Shown here piece after piece: positions 1 through 5,654 of a stretch of 5,654 nucleotides of DNA. The notes beneath the pieces were generated by a model. It was not told where the DNA came from and searched no databases. It was given only the letters and a program-made list of their open reading frames with translations. The position numbers and the translations under genes were made by a program. Numbering within the stretch: position 1 is the first letter of the stretch; every line of letters begins with the position of its first letter. This DNA is from Deltaproteobacteria bacterium (GTDB lineage: Bacteria; Bdellovibrionota_B; Oligoflexia; Oligoflexales; Bog-1112), in contig PLEQ01000452.1 in the NCBI GenBank assembly GCA_003136475.1, positions 5,765 to 11,418 on the forward strand, in the 5' to 3' direction.

Positions 1-1893
1 GATCTCAGCGATTATAAAATCGTCGCGGTTCGTGATTTCAACATGGGCGCCATGGAAAACAAGGGGCTCAATATATTCAACAGCGCTCGCGTCTTGGCCT
101 CTCAGCAAACTTCGAGCGATGATTCCTTCCAAGATATTGCCGCTGTGATTGGCCACGAGTACTTTCACAATTGGACAGGGAATCGCATCACGTGTCGGGA
201 CTGGTTCCAGCTCTGCCTAAAAGAAGGTTTGACGGTTTTTCGGGATCAGGAATTTTCCCAGTCGCTCAGTTCCGATGCCGTGGAACGTATCGATCAAGTC
301 AACTATTTGCGGGCCGCACAGTTCCCCGAAGACGACGGACCGACCTCTCACCCGCCGCGCCCCGATCGTTTTATAGAGATTAATAATTTCTACACGCTGA
401 CTGTTTATGAAAAAGGTGCGGAAATCGTCCGCATGCTCAAAACTTTGCTAGGTCCCGACCTTTTCCGTAAGGGGATGGATCTTTATTTTAAACGTCATGA
501 CGGACACGCCGTCACGCAAGAGGATTTTGTCCAAGCCTTTGCCGATGTTTCGGGACGCGATCTGCAGGCGCAATTCATGCTATGGTACACGCAAGCAGGG
601 GCGCCTCGTATCAGCACCCAACACCACTTCGACCCTAAGACGGAGACTTACACTCTCACGCTCACGCAAAAGATCCTGCCAACTACCGACCAGCAAGACA
701 AGAAACCGCTTCATATTCCTATTCGCATGAGCCTCTTTGATCCAACCGGACAAGCGCTCCAACTTTACCGAGATGCAAAAAAGCCATCGCTCGGTAAGGA
801 GTGCGTCATCGAACTCCGAGGCGAACAAGAAAGCTTCACCTTTCACAAAGTCAGCAAGCCACCTGTCCCTTCGCTTTTTCGCATGCTCTCGGCTCCGATT
901 CGCCTCGAAAACGAGCTGTCCGATACCGACCTCATTTTTCTAATGAAACATGATACCGACCCGGTCAACGCCTGGGATGCCGGTCAAAAACTCATGGTGC
1001 ACGAAATTCTGCGCATCGTGACTCAGGTGCAAGAGGGCACGACGCTCAAAATGAATCCCGAGTGGTGCGAGGCCTTTGGCTTTTTCTTAGCGAAGAACTT
1101 GGAAGATAAGGCCTTCCAATCCCGAGGCATCAGCCTGCCCTCCTTCGAACACATCGCTCAAAAAATGACGTGTATAGACCCCGATGGGGTTCATAACGCA
1201 CGTTTATTTTTGAAAAAAGAACTTGCGCAAAAGTACCACTCGCTTTTTATGGACCACTACCGAGCCAACTCTGAGAATGGTCATTTCTCTATTGAACCGC
1301 ACGCGATCGCCCGCCGGAAGATGAAAAATGTCTGTTTGGCCTATCTGGCCAGCCTCGAAGAGGCCACAACACTCGAAATAGCTCTGCGTCAATATCACGA
1401 TGCGAACAATATGACGGACCGTGCGACCGCCCTCTACCTCTTGGCGAATTGGAACACACCGGAACGCCAACGCATTCTCGAACACTTCTACAAAACCTGG
1501 AGTCACGATGATCTGGTCATTGACCATTGGTTCAGTGTCCAAGCGCAGTCGCAAGTTCCAAGCTGCTTTGAGGAACTCACGCAGCTGATCAAACACCCGG
1601 CTTTCGACCCGCAAAATCCCAATCGTCTCCGCTCCCTTGTCGGAGCCTTCTGCAAAGCCAACCCGCTCCACTTCCATAATAAAAATGGTAAAGGCTATCA
1701 GTTCTGTGGGGAACAAGTCATCGCTACGGATCGTTTCAACCGTCAGATGGCCGCAGCCCTCGTCAGAGCTTTCAGCCACTGGCGTCGCTTTGACGAAGCA
1801 CGCCAATTCAAAATGTGCACGCAACTCACCCAAATTAAGAATCAAAAAGGTTTAAGTTCCGACGTTTATGAGTTGGTTAGCCAAATTCTATAG
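1..1893 (+). CDS. pepN: Aminopeptidase N (M1 zinc metallopeptidase), 5'-truncated by the window edge
   Basis: Cytosolic broad-specificity aminopeptidase that removes N-terminal residues from peptides in the last steps of protein turnover. The frame is open from base 1, giving 630 residues and a TAG stop. Numbering from the first codon, I see the exopeptidase motif GAMEN at 16-20 and the zinc site HEYFH at 52-56. The third zinc ligand, E75, follows 18 residues after HEXXH, and the catalytic Tyr lies in TVYEKG at Y136. These positions match E. coli PepN H297, H301, E320 and Y381 with a constant offset of 245, so about 245 N-terminal residues are missing and the full protein would be about 875 residues (E. 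coli 870). WYTQAGAP near 195-202 leads into the Ig-like DUF3458 domain. A helical C-terminal domain follows, and the C-terminus (GLSSDVYELVSQIL) looks complete. No catalytic residue is missing in the visible part. Its promoter and start are outside the window. The next gene is 170 bases downstream and need not be co-transcribed. Confidence 0.97.
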   Translation, partial: DLSDYKIVAVRDFNMGAMENKGLNIFNSARVLASQQTSSDDSFQDIAAVIGHEYFHNWTGNRITCRDWFQLCLKEGLTVFRDQEFSQSLSSDAVERIDQVNYLRAAQFPEDDGPTSHPPRPDRFIEINNFYTLTVYEKGAEIVRMLKTLLGPDLFRKGMDLYFKRHDGHAVTQEDFVQAFADVSGRDLQAQFMLWYTQAGAPRISTQHHFDPKTETYTLTLTQKILPTTDQQDKKPLHIPIRMSLFDPTGQALQLYRDAKKPSLGKECVIELRGEQESFTFHKVSKPPVPSLFRMLSAPIRLENELSDTDLIFLMKHDTDPVNAWDAGQKLMVHEILRIVTQVQEGTTLKMNPEWCEAFGFFLAKNLEDKAFQSRGISLPSFEHIAQKMTCIDPDGVHNARLFLKKELAQKYHSLFMDHYRANSENGHFSIEPHAIARRKMKNVCLAYLASLEEATTLEIALRQYHDANNMTDRATALYLLANWNTPERQRILEHFYKTWSHDDLVIDHWFSVQAQSQVPSCFEELTQLIKHPAFDPQNPNRLRSLVGAFCKANPLHFHNKNGKGYQFCGEQVIATDRFNRQMAAALVRAFSHWRRFDEARQFKMCTQLTQIKNQKGLSSDVYELVSQIL

Positions 1894-1906
1894 AAGCCTT
1901 GCGTCA

Positions 1907-1941
1907 CCGGCAGACACTCGCTAGACTTGGTGGGTGTCCGG
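1907..1941 (+). other. Possible bulged hairpin just after pepN
   Basis: Starting 14 bases after the pepN stop, CCGG and ACAC on the left can pair with GTGT and CCGG on the right. The left arm has a three-base CAG bulge, and the loop is about 16 bases. It could mark the pepN mRNA end. The absence of a T-tract and the long loop argue against a normal intrinsic terminator. Confidence 0.25.
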
Positions 1942-2051
1942 CATCTTAGGACAGCGTTCATTAAGAAACTCGTCTGCAATTCCCCCCATCATCGTTCATG
2001 ATGAGCCGTTCCGGATGCCGCACAGCTCGAACAGACACACTATCAAAATAG

Positions 2052-2059
2052 AAGGAAGG
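2052..2059 (+). promoter_or_regulatory. Ribosome binding site fixing the TTG start of the GT51 gene
   Basis: The purine run AAGGAAGG contains a good Shine-Dalgarno core, AAGGA at 2052-2056, seven bases before the TTG at 2064. An in-frame TAG at 2049-2051 rules out any longer protein. No ATG or GTG follows before the membrane segment, so this site decides in favour of the rare TTG start. Confidence 0.75.
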
Positions 2060-2063
2060 GCCT

Positions 2064-2828
2064 TTGTTTATACGAAAAACACTAGTCACTACTATAGGAC
2101 TCACCGTAACGGTACTGAGCGTCGTCTGTCTCTATTGGCTCACACCGGATATTTCTTCTATAAAAGAAGGACAGGTCACCATTACGCGTGAAGACTTGAA
2201 AACCGGACTGCCCACCTCAGTAACAGTCGGCCCCAACACTGCGGCGTGGACGAGCCTCGAAAAAAGTTCTCGGTTCTTTCTGAACTCTATTGTTGTTGCG
2301 GAAGACGCTCCGTTCTACCAGCATTGCGGTCTCGATTTTCGCGAAATTTGGAACAGTTTACTGACGAACCTTGAAAAAGGTCGTTATGTGCGGGGAGCTT
2401 CGACAATCAGTCAGCAGGTCGTGCGTATACTCTTCTTAAGCCGAGAAAAAACCATGACCCGCAAATTACGGGAGGCTTTAGGCGCCCTGCTTTTGGAATC
2501 AACCCTCAGCAAAGATAAAATTCTCGAATGGTATATCAATCTCATACCCTTCGGCCATTCAACTTATGGGGTTAAACAGGCAAGCGAGTATTTTTTCAAA
2601 ACCGAACCTGAAATGCTCACACTCAACCAGAGCATTCTTCTCACCATGGTCGTACCCGGACCCAGTATTTGGGCTCAAGGTCTTTTTCGCAAACGTCTCA
2701 GCGAACCCGGCGCAAAAAAATTTGCGAAGATTGCCAACGCTCTTTTCGAAGAAGGCTACATCACGAGCGCACAGTTACAAAGAGTTCTCGCCTCAGGCAA
2801 CTTCGGAGAACCCATACTCACGAACTAG
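2064..2828 (+). CDS. mtgA: Monofunctional biosynthetic peptidoglycan glycosyltransferase (GT51, MtgA-like)
   Basis: Inner-membrane enzyme whose family polymerises lipid II into glycan strands on the periplasmic side. The protein has 254 residues, close to E. coli MtgA, and no penicillin-binding transpeptidase domain. One N-terminal membrane segment (about 6-27) anchors it. GT51 motifs appear in order: ED..F..H.G at 80-89 (catalytic E80), GASTISQQ at 111-118, RKLRE at 133-137 (E137, the second conserved Glu), and KDKILEWYIN at 150-159 with FG at 163-164. Translation starts at TTG behind a strong ribosome binding site, with a stop codon just upstream in frame. Two basic residues that contact the lipid pyrophosphate in S. 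aureus MGT (K140, R148) align by my manual alignment with R121 and K129 here, a conservative swap of each. The last helices are degenerate relative to the usual L.E.A.LA pattern (LNQSILL at 187-193). It ends five bases from the convergent minus-strand gene. The symbol is by family; a divergent GT51 paralogue is possible. Confidence 0.92.
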   Translation: MFIRKTLVTTIGLTVTVLSVVCLYWLTPDISSIKEGQVTITREDLKTGLPTSVTVGPNTAAWTSLEKSSRFFLNSIVVAEDAPFYQHCGLDFREIWNSLLTNLEKGRYVRGASTISQQVVRILFLSREKTMTRKLREALGALLLESTLSKDKILEWYINLIPFGHSTYGVKQASEYFFKTEPEMLTLNQSILLTMVVPGPSIWAQGLFRKRLSEPGAKKFAKIANALFEEGYITSAQLQRVLASGNFGEPILTN

Positions 2829-2833
2829 TTTCT

Positions 2834-3154
2834 CTAGCGACATTTGTAGCTGATCACGTGCGCAGTCGTAGCGCCCAGCATCGCGATGCCACCTTGGATA
2901 TGTTTGGGATCCATAACGGTCTCAGATAGCGTCTCATAATCGTTCGAACCGCAAATGTTGACGATCAAACGCAGAGCTTCATTGCGCCGCAACTCGACCA
3001 AGGGGTCTAGGCCAGCGGGATTGTAAACCACCCGACCGATTTTTCCCTTATTAGCCCCCTTTGGCGCTAGGTTGCTCGGATCGCGTTGGGTTAAAGAGCT
3101 TGCGCACGCTGCGCCTAGCCCTAAAAAAAAGATAGAAGCTATGAATTTTTTCAT
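2834..3154 (-). CDS. Small exported protein or putative lipoprotein, function unknown
   Basis: I do not recognise this 106-residue protein. Its N-terminus is a clear export signal: MKK, a hydrophobic core from F4 to about A16, then ACASS. Cleavage could be by signal peptidase I at A16-C17-A18. Alternatively C17 could be lipidated, but the residue three before it is Gly rather than Leu, so the lipobox is imperfect. The mature part has a polar linker rich in Lys, Gly and Asn (about 23-43). A segment RRNEALRLIVNICGSNDYETLSE (56-78; key residues R56, R57, C68, Y73) follows, and the protein ends in ISYKC (101-105). C68 and C105 may form a disulfide. That R..A.....CG...YE....I.Y.C layout is, in my recollection, seen in other small uncharacterised envelope proteins. 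AGAGAA (3161-3166, minus strand), six bases before the ATG, is a modest ribosome binding site. The gene is divergent from fadH and runs tail to tail into the GT51 gene. Confidence 0.75.
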   Translation of the reverse strand: MKKFIASIFFLGLGAACASSLTQRDPSNLAPKGANKGKIGRVVYNPAGLDPLVELRRNEALRLIVNICGSNDYETLSETVMDPKHIQGGIAMLGATTAHVISYKCR

Positions 3155-3221
3155 GAAAATTTCTCTACATCGTTAAGATTGAACCTATATTACGCAAGTG
3201 TCGCTACCGAGGAAAGCGATT

Positions 3222-3248
3222 TTGGGTTAGGCTAGATCTTGCTATACT
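3222..3248 (+). promoter_or_regulatory. Putative extended -10 (sigma70-type) promoter for fadH
   Basis: TGcTATACT at 3240-3248 is an extended -10 element matching TATAAT at four of six bases plus the TG dinucleotide. The best -35 is weak: TTGGGT at 3222-3227, with a short 15-base spacer. Extended -10 promoters tolerate this. Transcription would begin near the G run at 3253-3256, leaving a leader of about 30 bases before the ATG at 3284. Prediction from sequence only. Confidence 0.5.
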
Positions 3249-3280
3249 ATCTGGGGCTTAGATCTTCTACTTGGGGACTT
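3230..3280 (+). repeat. Imperfect direct repeat over the fadH promoter and leader
   Basis: Two related units lie side by side. Each begins GGCTAGATCTT or GGCTTAGATCTT, and the shared TAGATCTT core is at 3233-3240 and 3259-3266. Each then continues through CTA to TGGGG and CTT (3247-3259 and 3267-3280). The core period is 26 bases and the later parts are offset by 20, so the copies differ by a six-base gap. The first copy includes the -10 element and the second ends in the ribosome binding site. It may be an old local duplication or a pair of regulator sites. Confidence 0.5.
3273..3277 (+). promoter_or_regulatory. Ribosome binding site supporting the ATG start of fadH
   Basis: GGGGA lies six bases before the ATG at 3284. 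A longer in-frame reading from TTG at 3239 would begin upstream of the predicted transcription start and would add 15 residues absent from E. coli FadH. The ATG is therefore preferred. Confidence 0.6.
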
Positions 3281-3283
3281 GTT

Positions 3284-5305
3284 ATGCCATCGCTCTATCC
3301 GCATCTGCTATCACCACTCGATTTGGGTTTTACGACTTTGAAGAACCGTGTTCTGATGGGTTCTATACACACCGGCTTGGAAGAAGAAAAAGACGGCACA
3401 ACTCGCCTTGCACGCTTTTATGCTGAACGGGCGCGTGGCCAAGTGGGGCTCATCGTTAGCGGAGGGATTGCTCCCAATCGCGCAGGTTGGGTGGCACCGT
3501 TCTCATCGAAGCTCACGAATTCCAAAGAAATGAAAAAACACTCTGTCATCACGGATGCCGTTCATAGCGAAGACGGCAAAATTATTTTGCAGATCTTACA
3601 CGCCGGGCGCTATGGCTATCACCCCCTGGCTGTCGCACCCTCGCGTCTTAAATCCCCGATCAGTCCTTTCACACCGTGGGCTCTTAGCGGGAGTGGTGTC
3701 CGACGTACGATCCGTGATTTCGTCCGCTGTGCAAAGCTGGCCCAAGAAGCCGGTTATGACGGTGTCGAAGTCATGGGCTCTGAGGGCTACCTCATCAACG
3801 AATTCATTGCCGCTCGCACCAACAAACGCACCGATCAATGGGGAGGGAACTACGAACAGCGCATACGCTTTCCGTTGGCAATTGTGCGTGAGATACGGGA
3901 AAGCGTCGGCACAAATTTCATCATCATCTATCGTCTTTCCATGTTGGACTTGGTGGAAGGCGGCAGCAGTTGGGATGAAATCGTGCTCCTTGGACAGAAA
4001 ATTACCGAAGCCGGAGCCAGCATTATCAACACGGGGATCGGTTGGCATGAAGCCCGCATCCCGACCATTGCCACGCGTGTCCCGCGTGCAAGTTTTACTT
4101 TCGTCACCCATAAACTCCGGACAAGCATTCGCATTCCCCTGATCACCTCCAACCGTATCAACACACCGGAACTTGCTGAAAGCGTCCTTGCGCAGGGGCA
4201 CGCCGATATGGTTTCCATGGCACGTCCGTTTTTAGCAGATGCCGATTTTGTGCTGAAAGCCATGACGAAACGCTCCGACGAAATCAACACTTGCATCGCT
4301 TGCAACCAAGCCTGTCTCGACCATGTTTTTGTCAAGAAAGTGGCAAGCTGTTTGGTCAACCCCCGTGCGTGTCATGAAAGCAGTTTAGTGATACGCCCCG
4401 CTAAGCATGTCAAACGTGTTGCTGTCGTAGGCGCAGGTCCAGCGGGCATGTCCTGTGCGGTAACGTGTGCCCAACGGGGGCATAAAGTTGTGCTCTTTGA
4501 AAAAGCTGCAGAGATCGGTGGGCAGTTTAACTTAGCCAAACAAATTCCTGGCAAAGAAGAATTTGACGAGACTATCCGCTATTTCCGTAAACAGCTCGCT
4601 CTGCATGATGTCACTGTGCAATTGAACCACGAAGTGCAGATTGATGACCTCCAAGGTTTCGACCAGATCATGATCGCAACGGGGGTTGTGCCCTACCATC
4701 CCAACATCCCAGGCCTCGAACACCCCAAAGTTCTCAGCTATCTGGATGTGCTGCGCAAACATAAACCGGTCGGAAAAAAAGTTGCGATCTTAGGGGCTGG
4801 AGGGATTGGGATCGACACGGCAGAATTTCTGCTGAGAGATGAACAGGCACCAAGCCTAGACCCCCAAGTCTTCCTGGCAGAATGGGGCGTCGATCGCCAA
4901 TTGGAACACCGCGGTGGGCTCCTGGAAAAAGCGGTCAAGCCTCCGCAGCGCGTCCGCGAGCTCACGATCTTCCAACGCTCACCTGGCAAGATTGGCAAAC
5001 ACCTCGGTAAAACAACGGCGTGGATCCATCGCCTCGCCCTCAAACACCAAGGCGTGCAGGTCGTCAGCGGGGTAACTTATGAAAAATTCGATGATAAGGG
5101 ACTCCATTACACACACGCCGGCCAAAAGCAGGTACTGGCTGTTGACAACTTGATCCTTTGCACAGGACAACGTCCCCTGCGTACGCTAGCCAATCAACTG
5201 GACCGAAGGATTCCGTTCAGTGTCATTGGTGGAGCGGAGGAAGCGCGCGAACTCGATGCCAAGCGCGCCATAGAACAAGGAGTCACTCAGGGTGCACAAA
5301 TCTAG
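3284..5305 (+). CDS. fadH: NADPH-dependent 2,4-dienoyl-CoA reductase
   Basis: Cytosolic flavo-iron-sulfur enzyme that reduces 2,4-dienoyl-CoA, letting beta-oxidation proceed through unsaturated fatty acids with double bonds at even positions. It has 673 residues (E. coli 672) and is collinear with E. coli FadH as I recall it. The N-terminal FMN-binding TIM barrel (about 1-330, Old Yellow Enzyme type) carries the active-site Tyr in EGYLINE (Y169) and His in GWHEAR (H255), equivalent to E. coli Y166 and H252. The 4Fe-4S cysteines are C337, C340, C344 and C356 (CIACNQAC...C). A FAD-binding Rossmann motif GAGPAG is at 383-388, with E406 ending the second strand. A nested NADPH-binding motif GAGGIG is at 504-509. 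The C-terminal LILCTGQRP (623-631) completes the FAD domain. All expected cofactor residues are present, so the enzyme should be active. The promoter lies in the divergent region upstream. Its last 14 bases overlap the next gene and carry that gene's ribosome binding site, so the two are probably an operon. Confidence 0.97.
   Translation: MPSLYPHLLSPLDLGFTTLKNRVLMGSIHTGLEEEKDGTTRLARFYAERARGQVGLIVSGGIAPNRAGWVAPFSSKLTNSKEMKKHSVITDAVHSEDGKIILQILHAGRYGYHPLAVAPSRLKSPISPFTPWALSGSGVRRTIRDFVRCAKLAQEAGYDGVEVMGSEGYLINEFIAARTNKRTDQWGGNYEQRIRFPLAIVREIRESVGTNFIIIYRLSMLDLVEGGSSWDEIVLLGQKITEAGASIINTGIGWHEARIPTIATRVPRASFTFVTHKLRTSIRIPLITSNRINTPELAESVLAQGHADMVSMARPFLADADFVLKAMTKRSDEINTCIACNQACLDHVFVKKVASCLVNPRACHESSLVIRPAKHVKRVAVVGAGPAGMSCAVTCAQRGHKVVLFEKAAEIGGQFNLAKQIPGKEEFDETIRYFRKQLALHDVTVQLNHEVQIDDLQGFDQIMIATGVVPYHPNIPGLEHPKVLSYLDVLRKHKPVGKKVAILGAGGIGIDTAEFLLRDEQAPSLDPQVFLAEWGVDRQLEHRGGLLEKAVKPPQRVRELTIFQRSPGKIGKHLGKTTAWIHRLALKHQGVQVVSGVTYEKFDDKGLHYTHAGQKQVLAVDNLILCTGQRPLRTLANQLDRRIPFSVIGGAEEARELDAKRAIEQGVTQGAQI
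5277..5282 (+). promoter_or_regulatory. Shine-Dalgarno inside fadH for the downstream methyltransferase
   Basis: AAGGAG, a perfect match to the anti-Shine-Dalgarno complement, sits within the fadH coding sequence nine bases before GTG at 5292. It identifies GTG as the likely start and suggests translational coupling to fadH termination at 5305. Confidence 0.75.
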
Positions 5306-5654
5306 TCCAGAACCGCGACCGTTTCGCCTTCATCACTTGCTCCTGCTTCTTGACCATTGGGAACACCAAACTCTACCCTTAGACAGCTTTCTGCGGGACT
5401 ATTTCCGAGCCCGCAAAGCCATTGGCTCTAAAGACCGGAAGTGGATTGCGGAACGCACTTACGAACTGGTCCGCTGGCAAGGCTTGGTCGATGCCCTGAT
5501 CCAGGGTCCGATCACCTGGGAAGCCCGGGTGCAGGTTCTCGAAAAACGCAAGGAACGGGATAGCTCCCATCTCCCTATGTACCTTCAGGTCAGTTTCCCT
5601 AAGGAACTTTTTGACTTGCTCGCTCAGGCTTATGGTGAAGAAGCTGCTGCCGAG
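5292..5654 (+). CDS. RsmB/NOP (Sun)-family RNA cytosine-C5 methyltransferase, N-terminal part, cut by the window edge
   Basis: Probable SAM-dependent m5C methyltransferase acting on rRNA, seen only as its first 121 residues. The frame starts at GTG behind a perfect AAGGAG and stays open to the last base. No catalytic motif is in view. The call rests on the N-terminal RNA-binding region. FRLHHLLLLL (11-20) is followed by LPLDSFLRDYFRARKAIGSK (28-47), DRKWIAERTYELVRW (48-62) and QGLVDALI (63-70). The later SFPKELFDLLAQAYGEEAAA (101-120) matches the family's usual aromatic-Pro-x-x-L...L...YG.E.A segment that precedes the AdoMet domain. The KAIGSKDR wording is what I recall from chlamydial members. 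The start overlaps fadH by 14 bases in another frame. A NusB-like domain is too short or absent here to decide between RsmB and a shorter RsmF/NOP-like protein, so no symbol is given. Catalytic cysteines downstream of the window would settle the family. Confidence 0.75.
   Translation, partial: MHKSSPEPRPFRLHHLLLLLDHWEHQTLPLDSFLRDYFRARKAIGSKDRKWIAERTYELVRWQGLVDALIQGPITWEARVQVLEKRKERDSSHLPMYLQVSFPKELFDLLAQAYGEEAAAE

Larger units (their letters stand above)
1894..2063. other. Intergenic spacer between pepN and the GT51 gene
   Basis: A 170-base spacer with no convincing gene. It holds two small inverted repeats. One is CCGG+ACAC (1907-1910, 1914-1917) pairing with GTGT+CCGG (1934-1941). The other is CATCAT/ATGATG (1987-1992, 1998-2003) with a five-base loop. 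Neither is followed by a run of T. The only -10-like sequence before the next gene is TATCAA at 2041-2046, without a recognisable -35, so no promoter is called here. Confidence 0.6.

Noticed and set aside
1204..1845. A 213-codon open frame on the minus strand inside pepN
   Set aside because: It is antisense to the well-conserved C-terminal domain of PepN, has no ribosome binding context worth noting, and its translation shows no recognisable domain.
1907..1941. Intrinsic terminator after pepN
   Set aside because: The stem is bulged, the loop is long, and no T-run follows, so it is listed only as a possible hairpin.
2004..2036. tRNA-like bases: GTTCGAGCTG on the minus strand resembling a T-arm
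   Set aside because: No matching acceptor stem, D-arm or anticodon arm can be assembled around it.
1934..2191. An 85-codon plus-strand frame covering the spacer and the start of the GT51 gene
   Set aside because: It overlaps the GT51 coding region in another frame, starts inside a possible hairpin without a ribosome binding site, and has no protein-like features.
2064..2828. Bifunctional penicillin-binding protein, possibly truncated
   Set aside because: The protein ends soon after the GT51 domain at a length normal for monofunctional enzymes. No transpeptidase SxxK, SxN or KTG motifs occur, and the next gene begins on the other strand.
3155..3210. A minus-strand promoter for the small exported protein
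   Set aside because: TTGCGT on the minus strand could be a -35, but no acceptable -10 lies at 16-18 bases, so I do not call it.
3596..4201. A 201-codon open frame on the minus strand inside fadH
   Set aside because: It lies opposite the conserved FMN barrel of FadH; the translation is low in family-like features and is a frame shadow.

Overview
The window looks like ordinary bacterial chromosome of a Gram-negative organism, densely packed and of roughly balanced base composition. It holds five genes. Three are recognised with confidence, one is recognised by its N-terminal region only, and one is a small exported protein I cannot name. I see no mobile element, CRISPR array, rRNA or tRNA. The lineage is uncertain. 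The N-terminal stretch of the last gene (FRLHH...LPLDSFLRDYF...KAIGSKDRK) reminds me of the Sun/RsmB-like RNA methyltransferases of Chlamydiae. The PepN and FadH proteins resemble those of gammaproteobacteria and could equally sit in environmental chlamydiae. This is recollection, not a search result.

Layout. Positions 1-1893 (+) are the C-terminal ~630 residues of aminopeptidase N (pepN); the N-terminal ~245 residues lie outside the window. Positions 1894-2063 are a 170-base spacer with two small inverted repeats and, at its end, a strong ribosome binding site. Positions 2064-2828 (+) encode a membrane-anchored monofunctional GT51 peptidoglycan glycosyltransferase (MtgA-like) that starts at TTG. 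Converging on it after only five bases is a 106-residue exported protein or lipoprotein on the minus strand (2834-3154). A 129-base divergent intergenic region (3155-3283) carries an extended -10 promoter and an imperfect direct repeat. Positions 3284-5305 (+) are fadH, the NADPH-dependent 2,4-dienoyl-CoA reductase. Its end overlaps by 14 bases the start of a partial RsmB/NOP-type rRNA cytosine methyltransferase (5292 to the window end).

How they fit together. PepN finishes cytosolic peptide breakdown, the GT51 enzyme polymerises glycan strands from lipid II at the inner membrane, and FadH lets beta-oxidation deal with unsaturated fatty acids. The only tight coupling visible is fadH with the methyltransferase: overlapping frames and an internal Shine-Dalgarno sequence. 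No novel multi-gene system is evident. The points most worth a second look are swapped donor-site basic residues in the glycosyltransferase, the unnamed exported protein, and the repeat in the fadH promoter region.
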